Of a DNA stretch of 64,000 nucleotides, positions 1-10,800 are shown piece after piece (position 1 is the stretch's first letter; each line of letters begins with the position of its first letter). The position numbers were made by a program, and so were the translations under genes. The notes below the pieces were generated by a model. It was not told where the DNA came from and made no database searches. It was given only the letters and a program-made list of their open reading frames with translations. The DNA is from Penelope pileata (lineage: Eukaryota > Chordata > Aves > Galliformes > Cracidae), in assembly GCA_013396635.1 (NCBI GenBank), contig WBMW01004965.1:146821-210820 (forward strand), written 5' to 3'.

Positions 1-3000
1 AAAAAGAAATCCCAACAGAAATCCCAACCCCAAACATGTTTTTAAGAAGAAGCAAAGATCAGAAATACTGTAAGCAGTGGAGACAAAGCACCAAAAATAG
101 CCTCCGAAGTTTCCTCTGCGCGCTCTCCCTGCAGGCAGCCGGCTCTATATTTGTCTTCACTTGCCATTTCTGCTGCAATCAATTTGCAGTTGCCGCTGGC
201 GAGGAACCCATCTATTAAAAGCTCGGCTGGGATCTGCGGTGAAGATGTCTGTAACAAAATATATGGCCATTTTCAAAAAAAAAAAAAAAACAAACCCAAG
301 CGCCCTCCGCAGATCCCCCGGCCCCAGCAGTGCCCCATCCCCATCCCCCAGCTCCGTGCCCCGCAGCCTCCTGCTCTGCTGCTGCTTCGCCAGTTCCAGC
401 AACGGAGCCTCCAGCCAAGGTGCAGCTCGCTGGGGCTGGAGCACGTGGCAAAGCTTTGGGAGAAAGCTTTGCTTTGCAGCTGCTCGGAGGCTTGGATGCG
501 CTCAGCATTTCCTGCGTGCCGGCGCTTTATCGCGGTGATTTGCTGCCGGCCACCCCGGGGAGGCAGCTCCTCCAGGGTCCATTGCTGCTGTGGTCAAAAC
601 AAATGTTTTCTGTCATTCCTTTCATCCTGGGATGAAAGCACAGATAGAAATCACGCAACTGCTCCCTTGGTGGGCTGCTGGGAAGCTGCTCTCACTGCCC
701 CGGAGTGCCTCCGTGGGGGGATTTGGGGCTTGGAAAAATGAAGCTGGGGGCTGTGCTCCCAAGAAAAGGTGTCAGTGGTGTTTCCAGTGGGGGTTTGCTT
801 GCTGGAGGGCAGCGGGGCCCCACCAGATGGGTGGGAACTGCCCAGCGTGGGGACACGGCCCACAGCAACCTTCACCCCATGGGACTCGGCCCACCCATGG
901 CACGGCTGCACCAGGACGGAGCCATCTCGCCGCCCTCAGCCAGAGCCAGCCCAAACCTCCCCAAAAGAGGTGGGAGGGCAACACGGCCACGTTCCACAGG
1001 CCGGAGGCACACGGCCTGGGCAAGCAGAACTGTGCTGAGAGGGGACACGGCTCTGCCTATCAATAGCGCAGGGAAGCGAGCGTGAGGGAGGGTGCTGGGC
1101 TGCAGGACAATGCTGGCGCATGAAGCAAACAGATATAATTAGCCATTAATAAACGGAGGCCGAAGATTAGGGAAAGTATCGAGTATCAGCAAAGTGAGAC
1201 CTTGGAAGGAGTTCTGGGGGGAGGGCAGAGCACTCGACCCAGGCTGGAAGCAGACCAGGGCAGTTTCCCAAAAGCCGTTCAGCTGCGGGCTGTCAGGCCT
1301 GGCCGTGGCCGCAGATGAGCCCTATTTTGTGTGTGAAAGGGAAGATTCAGCCCCTCCATGATGCTGGGAGCACAGAAACCCCACACAGGCCTGGGAAGCT
1401 GCCCTGGGGCAGAACGCCAACCCGGGGGCCTCCCCCTGCCCCCAGCCCGGGCCCCTCACACAGCCCCGGACCCCTCTGCATCCGCTCAGCTGTTCTGAGG
1501 AGGGGGCTGCTCCCGCTGCCCGGGCTGTGGGAAGGAGCTCCCCAGTGTGTGCCGGGGCCGCTGCCAGCGCTGTGTGTGTGCACAGACCGCGGCGGGGGAC
1601 GTTCCCCTCCCCGCTGCTATTTCCAGAGGATGAAGTCACCGCGCTGTGCTCAGAGCTCGGCAGTGACTCAGTGCTGGCCCTGGGCACCCAGCACAGCCCC
1701 CAGCCCTGAGCCCCGTGTGCAGCCACTGGGTCCCACAGCAATGCAGTGTTGGGGACCCCGGCCCCAGCGTGGCTCCGGGGGAGGCCCGGGCTCCCTGCAG
1801 GCAGCACCGAGGAGGGGCGGCTTCTCAGAGCCCCCCTGGATCTGTCCCACACAGTGTGTGGCCCTGCAGCAGTGTCCCTCGGGGTGCCATGAGGTGTCCC
1901 AGCTCCGTGCACAGCACAGCGGCTGCACCACCCTGGGCACAGCCTGCGGCCCCTTCCCCACTGCCAGATCCTCTGCTGCCATCGCTCTGATTTCCAAACA
2001 AAGCAGAAGTGAGAGATCCCGGCCGTGTGGTGCTGCAAACCGCTGCAGCTGGGCCGCCTGCCTCCTTCCTGCCCGGCCGCTTGCTTGCCTTCTCCAAAGC
2101 AAACAGCGCTGAGACGTTGGGGGCTGGTGGCAAATCCCCCCTTCCTTCCTGGCATGAGGTTTGTGGCATCCTGTTCCTTCCAAACACCACTGGTGAGGGG
2201 TGGCTGTGCATTCCCACCCATGTTCTATGCTCCTCACGCAGCTCAGCAGCCCCAGGAGCAGTCAGTGCTGGAGCCAACGCAGCCGGGTGCCAGCCCACAG
2301 GGCACAGGCACAGCCGCCTCCCCCCCGGTGCTGCCCAGTGCAGCACTGGGCCCCGCACACACCCTTGCAGCATTCGCTGCTGCCCCATCTCAGCAAGTGA
2401 GGGATGTGCCATCCCCCAGCGCCGCTGCTTTCCAGCAAAAGGACTCAGGTGTGGAGCAAAACAAAGTAACAGCAGCTGTGCTATCCCAGTTAGAGCCAGG
2501 CAATAGCTGTGCTAAAATCCTACCTTTTCTCTCCTCTATGAGCATTGACTGCAAAAGTCTCAAAGGCAAAGAAAGCAAAAACATGGTTGCAAACAGCATA
2601 GCAGCACCCAGCAGTGGTTTTCTGCACAATTCCTGTCCCTGAGGCTGCAGCAGGGTCTCCCCTGAGGCACAGTCCTGGCGGGGCAGGAAGGGTTTCACAG
2701 AACCTCTTCCCTGCCCGTTCCCAACTCCAGGCCCCGGCGGTGCCCAGCCCCAGCCCCAGCCCCGCTGCTGACTCAGCGCACGGCCTCGGCCAAATCACGG
2801 CCCTGGGACGGGCAGAGCCAGCAGCAGGCAGGGGATGGGCGAAGGCAGGAGCGGGAAGCAGGACAGGCTGGGAAAGCACCGGCAGAGCTGGAGGAGCTCA
2901 AAGGTTACACTCAGCCTTCCTAGAAGCCAGGAAACGGTCTTTGGTTTGCGCCTGGGGTTTGTGATGGGGGGAAATCGTAACGGCACGGGCAGGGCGAGGC

Positions 3001-3639
3001 GGTGCGGGAAGGCCGGCAGCCCCGCAGCAAGGCAGCGGCCCCTCGCAGACCGCAGTGCTCTGCCAAAACACTCAGCAGAAAGGGAAAGCGAGCACTTATC
3101 TATCTCTGCAGTCGGCTGCTGCAAGAGGAAACCCTCATTTGTATCAGTCTGCAACAAGGACTCGGTGAAACAGGAGTCCTTGACGCACCTCTGCTGCCTT
3201 CCTCGCAGTCAAAAGCTCCTTTCTTTCGTAATGACCTCCATTTTAATCCACTACAAAACAGGATTTCATTAAACTGCCTGTAACAACTCCACCAACACAG
3301 GGAATTCTGCAACTGTAAAATGTGCTGAAGCAGACGTTAAGGAAAAGGGACCAATAACCATTTGTCCTTCCAGCAGGACACAAAAACTCCGCCTGAGGAA
3401 AGCACCATCACAGCCCTGTGCCAGGAATCACGCGTTCCTTCCAACATGCACCCTGCAAAACGCTGCAAAACAAAAAGCCCCTGCCATTCTTTCAAAGGAG
3501 TCTGAACTTCCTATGATTTAACAAAGATGCAATCACATCCGCAGAGATCTGAGTTCCTTACAAGCATCTTAACAAGGAGGAATGAATCATTTCCTCGTAC
3601 GCCGACTGACGCCGCAATGCCACGATCTTGGAAATCATG
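1..3639. other. PPIL2 downstream flank, no recognised gene
   Basis: The stretch from about 300 to 3100 is GC-rich, rich in CAG/CTG and CCC runs, and has only scattered CpGs. Long open frames occur on both strands (for example 1322-2221 minus and 1315-2112 plus). They look like by-products of GC content: the frames overlap each other, the peptides are biased to Pro, Ala, Gly, Ser and Cys, and no domain is visible. It could include 3' UTR or intron of a plus-strand neighbour. An A17 run lies at about 275-291. Confidence 0.5.
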
Positions 3640-4789
3640 GTTGAAAGGCCAAAAAAGAAAATAAAAGCATTTAATTGCAAAACTTCTTACCAAAAAATTT
3701 TTACAGCAATTTCATATAAATGGAGACTTCTCTTAAACATAAAACCACCAGTATAAATGGATCGGTTACGAAGGTTACAAAACCATCCTCAGGCAGACAG
3801 GGGTGGGGGGTGTTCCTGTCACCTGAAAGCACCTCAGGTGAACTGAAAAGTAACTCAGGATCTACCTCTAAGTGATGGTAACACATGGTGTGTTTGGATT
3901 AAAATGTCCCAGGCTGATACTTCTGTACTCCGTAAGGCCTTTCTGAAGCATCCTAATAACATGTAGCTATGGAAGGAAAACATCCGGGGCACCTGTCAGC
4001 TATGTTACAGTTTTCCCTAAGAACGAGGACTGATGTTGCAGCAGGAAAAAAATGTGTGATCCCCTGCAAGGAGAGGCTTCAGGGATGGTTACAATAACAA
4101 GCTGTGATGTTGTTTCTGTTCTGGCTCAATTGCTCCAGCCCTGGCCAGGCTCACTGCTTTCCAGGCTGTTAGAGGTGACGTGGGGCAGACACAGCTCACT
4201 CTGCAGTGAGCGAGGCCCTGTGGAGACTGACAGCAGTCAGCCCATCCAGGAGGCAGGAGCAAAAGACAGAACTGGTCGTAGCTGAGAACAAGCACAAGGC
4301 AGCAGGAAGGGAAAGGCAGGACGGGCGGGAGCCCTCTGCTCCCCTCTGCAGAGCACTCCAGCAGCACAGAAATTCATTCACTTGTGTGGCAGACCCCGCC
4401 TGTCTGGAAATGATTACCTGTAAAAGGAGCCCTTTCACCAGCGTGGCTGCTCGCTGAAGCAGCGTCCTGCAAGGCCGGGCTCTGCCTGGTCTGCTGCCAG
4501 CCAAGCAGAGAAAGGCTCCAGCTACTCCCCAGCAGGGCTGGGCTGCCTGCTCCCCGCTTAGCAAAACAACAACAAAAAGGCCTTCGAGGAAGATGCAGTT
4601 GGGGGATCGCAGCTCTCCAGAAAACAAAGCCACATTAACCAGCCTTAACAAAGCAGCAGTTTTCCTCCCCAGTGAAGGCTAGTGCCTCCCCTCTCCCCAG
4701 GACAGATTGTCTTTTGGGCTCTTCAGGGACACGTGGGAGGCCGCCTCTTCTTTTTTCTGTGCTGCTCCAGTGCTAGGCTCCCCGCGCTG
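3640..4789 (-). other. PPIL2: Probable PPIL2 3' UTR
   Basis: Sequence downstream of the PPIL2 stop has no further coding match. On the minus strand the first plausible poly(A) signal I see is ATTAAA at 3675-3670, followed by a T-rich tract (the A-rich plus strand at 3646-3669). That would give a 3' UTR of about 1.1 kb. A non-canonical site nearer the stop cannot be excluded. Confidence 0.4.
3660..3675. terminator. Opposed poly(A)-signal hexamers
   Basis: AATAAA lies on the plus strand at 3660-3665 and ATTAAA on the minus strand at 3675-3670, within 16 bases. The minus-strand copy has a T-rich downstream element and could end PPIL2. The plus-strand copy could end a convergent neighbour such as YPEL1, known to be tail-to-tail with PPIL2 in mammals. 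Hexamers of this kind are common by chance. Confidence 0.3.
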
Positions 4790-4883
4790 CTACCAGGAGC
4801 TGAAGTCCCCGAAGCCTGTGCTCTTTTTCTCTTTCTTTGCAGCTGTGCTGGTGGAGGGCCCGTCATCTTCCACACTGCGCTTC
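4790..4883 (-). CDS. PPIL2: PPIL2 last coding exon, with stop
   Basis: After completing an Ala codon the exon reads KRSVEDDGPSTSTAAKKEKK and then STGFGDFSSW with stop TAG at 4792-4790. The final GFGDFSSW is the conserved PPIL2 C-terminus. The lysine cluster may act as a nuclear localisation signal (inference). Acceptor ctccag. Confidence 0.95.
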
Positions 4884-7800
4884 CTGGAGCCAAGATGAAA
4901 ACAACTCTCAGGGTTTATTTACTGCTCAGTGAGACCAGGGCAGTCAGCTGCCTTTCCTCTCCCTGCAACAGCTACACCAGAGCCAGCTCACCCCTTATGA
5001 CTCAGGGAGGAGCACAAGCTCTGGGCTGGCATGGGGGGCTGGGGACTTCTGGCTTACCCCAACAGCCTGCAGGGATGGCTCGGGTCAGGCTTTGAACACT
5101 TTCAGGAATGTGTTCAAACCCCTGCAAGTTCTCCAGGTCAGAGCTGAAGACATAACAGCTGCACTTTTTTAGCACAGTCACTGAAAGTTTGAGCCACGAG
5201 TTCTCCCCCACTTCTCACCTGCACTTGTGGCAGCAAAAGGATTTAAGGGGAATTAGGTGTAAAGCAGCTGGGTGAGTTTGTCAGATCCTGCCCTGTTTGT
5301 TGCAGTCATTGCTGCTGTTCCCAGCCTATCTCGAGCGGAGTTTATAACCCCATGGAAACGCTACGTGGCCAGGTCACGTTCTGTGGTTTTACTGCCAGAT
5401 ATCAGCAACTGATAGGGAGAAGCCTGTGCCTGCCTGCTATAGACTGAACTCCCAGACTTAAGGCAAGGCTGAAAGGAGCGAAGGACCGGGAAAGAAAAGT
5501 CCTTGTACAGCTTGGCCCTTTCTGCAGAGCAGTTGCAGCTGCAAACTTTGCCTGGGTTTGTTCGGTAAGTAACAGTGCACAGTGACAGCAATTTTATGCT
5601 GAACGTAATATTTTAAGGTCCAAGCAGTATTTTGTAACTGAAATGCTTAACTGACAAAAAACTGACCTACATGGCCTGCTGTACTTTCATTCTCACAGCT
5701 ATGCAAATGCCTGCAAGTCACACAGGCACACACAAGCTGATTAAGTAGTCGTCCCAATCTGTGCACACATGAATACATGCCTTCATGCAGCAGACAGACA
5801 ACAGCATTTTTGCAAATGCTTTTACAGAAGTCTGCTAAAAATCAAGTGGAAGGCATTTATTTTAATTTATCCAAAACTCACGCTAAGCTGCTGCTGGGGC
5901 AGGATTCTGTGCTGTCCTTAGGAAAGCAAGTGATGCTGCCAATCCCAGCGGGCGTACAAAGGTTGTCTGGGAGAGGATGCTTTGGGACAAGCCTGCATAA
6001 CCTGCCAGGCACCCTGGAGCTACCACCAGACGCCCTGTGCTCCCACAGCAAGCCTGGGAACTGCTCCCCTTCCCGGCCATTTGAGTGGTGCTGGTACCAC
6101 CATTCCTGTGGCTGCACAGGGAACCAGATCAGCAGACTGATATGGGTTTAAGGCAGCTCCTTCCTTCTCAGTAAAAGCTGCTAAAAGAAAAAATATCTGT
6201 GGGACAGTGACCTTCAGAAATAGCAGCAGAAGGGGAAGAGGCCAGAATAAAAGATGGTGGAGGAAGTGACAGTACAGCTCTTCCTCAAGGACTTCTGCAT
6301 TGTGGAAATGTATCTACAATTGTGAAGTCAGTTAACTTTTAATTTTGAAAAATAACAGAACTAGAGGGATCTCAGGATCTCTGACTGCTGCAAGACAGCA
6401 TCTCTGCAATGCCTGCTGGCACAAAGCAAACATCTGGCCTATTCCAGAGTCCCTGCAGACAGCCCTGAGAAACAGGGTCAGCATCCAGCAGGAAAGGCAA
6501 CTAAAACACTGAACCGAGATCAGTCAGGCAGAGAACTTACGCTGCAGCCATGTCAATGTATTTTCCAATCCCCTGCCGGTAAGTTTTAGGAGTCTGGACC
6601 TCTTTCTTCAGTGGGACCACCTCAGCTTTTGTTTTGGCAGCTTCTTCTTCCAGCTGAACCTTCTCTCTTTCTGCAGCAACCTGTGGGAAGCAAGGAGTGC
6701 AGTCTGTTGCAAGAGCTGGTCTGGAGTGAGGAGACAATGTTTACAGTTCTTGGAAACTCTAAAGCACTCTAAGGCAGCAGTCAGCACTGCCGTGATTACA
6801 GGGTTGGCTTTAGGAGCTGGACCTCATGGGCCACTACAAGCTGGCTGTCTGCAGCCACTGCAACAGAACTCCTCTTTCTCACTTCCTGCTCCAGTGGGCA
6901 CTTGGGAAGGATGCCACCCATAAGGGGAGGGGAGCTGTGCCAGACTGAGCTACAGAAGCCTCTCTGTTGGAACAGCCGTGGTGATCCTGGCACACGAGGC
7001 AATGCTGACCAGCAGCTATGTAATCTTACCTTGCACCCACATGGGCCAGGGGCCTCCCACATTCAGAGGGAGGTGCAAAGAGGAGGTATGAGAGAAGTAT
7101 GTGGTCTCCACAAAGGATCAGATGGGACAAAAACTGAAGTCACTAAGCTACAAACTCTCCAAAGAAGAGTTTTGGTTTATCAGACAAGGTAACTCCATCC
7201 CTACCTGTGCATCTGCCTCCTCGTACGGATCGACAAAAACAGTTGTTGTCTGAATGCGTATTTCCTCCTGCGAGCAGAAAAGAAGAACAATCAGATCTCT
7301 GGTTAAGTTGCACCATCTGCCCCAGGCTCTGCTTTCAGGGAAGCAGCAGCAGGGTGAACCTGCCATGCAGGGTCAGACATTCGCTGCCTCCTGCACAGCT
7401 CCTGTCACTTCAGTCACCTTGGGACGGTCCGTTTTCGGGTCACTTTCCACATTCTCCATAGCAGTCAGAGTCTCAAAGCCACCAACGACTCTAAGAGAAG
7501 AAAGACAATTTCCAGCTGTAGCAATATACTTGAAATATTCCTGCACTGCTGCACCTCAAGCACCTAACTTCTGCCCAATTCCTCTACCAGATTCTCACAC
7601 CATTGTGTTTGGGGGAAGGGGAATAAGCAACCATATTTGGAAGACTTAAGATAATGTCATTCAGTGTGGAAATTAAGATTTTTTTCTCAAATCTGAAATT
7701 CGAATTTAAACAGAACAAGGAAAAGTCAAATATTCAGAGATAGTGCAAAGTCATTTGCCCCAAAACTTCGTAGACTTTCAGGTGCACGGAAACCAACCAG

Positions 7801-10800
7801 GTGGAGAAAGAGCAACAGTGGACAGCTGTGCAAGAAAACACAAACCCATTTCAAAATGGACTCACTTGCTACTGTTACAGCCCTAAATTTGGAGCTCATT
7901 TGTTATTCCCATGAGCTTTGAAAAATAAACCAGACTGGGTCAAGAAAGCAAATGTTTTCATTAACTTCCCATTTGTTACTTGCAGCCATGAACTTGGTAG
8001 GGGCTCTGGGAAAGCAGCAGACATCAAGTCCCAGCCACAGGGCACTGCCAGGACACCTTCCATGGCAGATTGTACTTAGGAGAATGTTAGATCCCTGCCC
8101 TCTCATTTTTCAAGATAAGACATCCAAACACTTGCTTCAAAATGTTTAAGAAAGGCTGAAGACTTTCAGACTGCTGTATGGTGTTTTTTTCCCAGCTCCT
8201 TCCCCCCCCATCTAAAAAAAAAAAAAAAAGAAAAAGAAAAAAAGTTTGGAACAATGGGAAAGTTCCAGAAAAGGATATTTAGAGAGGATAAATGGGGTGA
8301 CCCGGATAATTATAAGTCTGTCTTCCTGGCACCTATCCCAGCAAAATAATGGAATAGCGGAGACAGGACATGATTAAGAAAGAAAGGAAATAAGTAACGG
8401 CCATCAACATGGTTTTGTGGAAAACAGAGTCTGTCAAACAACCTTCTATCTTTGAGCCGACAGATGTGGTTAGTAGGGATAACTGTGTCAGTGGAACAGA
8501 CTCCTGGAAGGCAGCTGATATTTTGATTGAGAAACCAGAATGATGCGAAGTGAACACAGCACGCATTAAATGAAAAAATTGGCTGACAGGTGTCAAACTC
8601 TAATTTTAAATAGGAACCACTGAGTCAGTTTGTTTCCAAGGGGTTTTGCTGGGATCAGATCTTGGTCCCAAGATATTTATCAGTTTTATCAACATCATCA
8701 TCCCCAGTTCAATTTGAAAGCAGCTATACTTAGAAGAGCAGTAAATAAAGACAGAGACAGGCTGCTGATGCCAACAGATGCAGATCCCTTAGAGAGGCAG
8801 CCTGTAGCTGGACAACATCTGTTTGCATAGAGCCAAGCCACATGGCCAGGAAACAAAAACAGCCCATACTAATGTCTGTGGGACAACGAGAAGCAGCCGT
8901 AATTCTGACAAACACTGCTCCTGGAGCCAGAGGAGCTCGGGGCTGGGAGCAACGCAGCGCGAGGACAGGACTGGGCCTCCAAGGAGCCCAGGGCTGCCCT
9001 TACTGCACCTCACTGCAGCCACACTGGGTAAAATGGGCACTAAAGATCACCAAAAAAGAAAGACTCAGCTACAGAAAACACTCCCAAGTTAGAGAGGGTG
9101 CTGCTAAGCTCCTGCCCTGAACAGAGCTGTCCTTGCTGTCATTCTGTTGCTGTCGCACTGTTCCAAAGCTCTCCTCTCTGTTCCCCAAGGATGTGTCAAT
9201 ACTCTGTAATCAGGTCGTGACTTTTAAGAGCAATTAAAAAACATTTATGCAGGCTACAACAGACACATTCATTTGCAACTGGAGATAGCACACTGGGGGA
9301 ACCTCCCCAGAGCAGCGCAGGATTTGAGAACCCTACACGAAGTTCAGCGAGTTCATAACAAAAACTCAATTTCAAAATCCTCCTCCAGGCCAATATCAGA
9401 TTCACTTACAACACCAATGATTAACACACAGCCTAAGATATATTCACTGTATTTTAATTGTCCCTAAAGGAAACTTCTGATTTAATATTGGAGGATTTTC
9501 TAGCCAACAGCTCCATTCATTATCTGCTCGCATGTTTCCATTTAATTAGGTTCTGATAATGTGAAGTAGTCAGATCAGCTGTGCACTCGCAATCTCAATT
9601 GAGCAATCCCCTAGCCCACAGCTAGACCTCCCACAGCATCACCCCAACGCATTTTGCAATACTCACGAATCTTCACTCGCTGTGCTAATTAAACATTACA
9701 GGGAATACTTTGTTACTTGTGCACTTTAAATCTGTGATAGATGTGGCATTCCCAGGTCAGAAGTAAGTGACCTAAATGCCAGCTGTTTTGACATCATTAG
9801 TTGAGGAGAAGAAGACAAAGTTGTTACCCTCAAGATGGTTTGGTGGCTTTTAGATCCACTGCTCAGGTGTCAAAAACAATACAAATAGAAACTGCTAGTT
9901 AGCGCTTCTTCTAGGACCTACATTGTTTCAATACCTTCTACCATTTTTGCTGTTAGTGGTAAAGACTGCATTTACATAAAAGAATCGGTATGACTTGTAG
10001 CAAAGCTAAGACACCCAAAAAACTCCACTTACAGCTGCAGATGTGCTCTGCAGAGAGGGAGAGCAGAGCTCCAGGGACGCAGCTCTCAGCACTTCCATCT
10101 GGAACACCAGCAGCTAGCTCAACATTTTGGCATTTGGTGTTTTGGTGTTGCTGCCTCCTTCCCATAGAGATAAGCTGTTCCTTTCATGCCAACTGAAGCA
10201 AAAAAAGCCAGCTCTGGTTCCACCCAGCAGCCTTTCTCAATTTCATGTATCATTTCTAGCAAGGCTGCTCCTCATTCCCTGTCTGCGACAAGTGGTGACA
10301 TGACGTCCTTCCATGTCACTGCACAGCCTATCATTCCCTTTCCTTCTTTCCTTCCTTTCTCTGAAATGGAAAACTGATTTCCTTCACACCCTGCCTTCTC
10401 TAACACTTTCCACAGAGAGCTTTCCCATGCATATTTTGGCATCAGCACAGCGAGCTCTCAATATTGGTTTGTGTCTTCAGATACCGTGATAAAACTACTA
10501 AGGAAAATGAACTTGAATACAAACCACCAACTCAGAAGAGAGCTCTGACCAGAAGAACTGGAAATAATTTAGTAGTCAGTTTTGTTCTGGGAACACATGC
10601 CAAGGACCAGGCCCTGTGAGGCAGGTGCTTCCAAAAGGACAAGGTCTGACTGCAATCACCACCCAACCAGTAAAAACTCAACAACGTATCCATCAGGAAA
10701 CTTAGGGCCGGACACTAAAAATAAATATTTCAACTCTAAGTCTCAAACCATAAGAGAGCTTGCTCTGATTTATCAAGTAGAATGCTGATACACACGCAGG

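Noticed and set aside
1322..2221. 299-codon open frame on minus strand (and 265-codon frame on plus at 1315-2112)
   Set aside because: Both strands are open because the DNA is GC-rich. The peptides are biased to Pro, Gly, Ala, Ser and Cys with no domain, and splice or start context is not convincing.
1..4700. YPEL1 coding exons
   Set aside because: Searched both strands for the Yippee motifs (YLPNCHRTYSC, YCENCKTTLGW, ELAHMIKDNGW) and found none.
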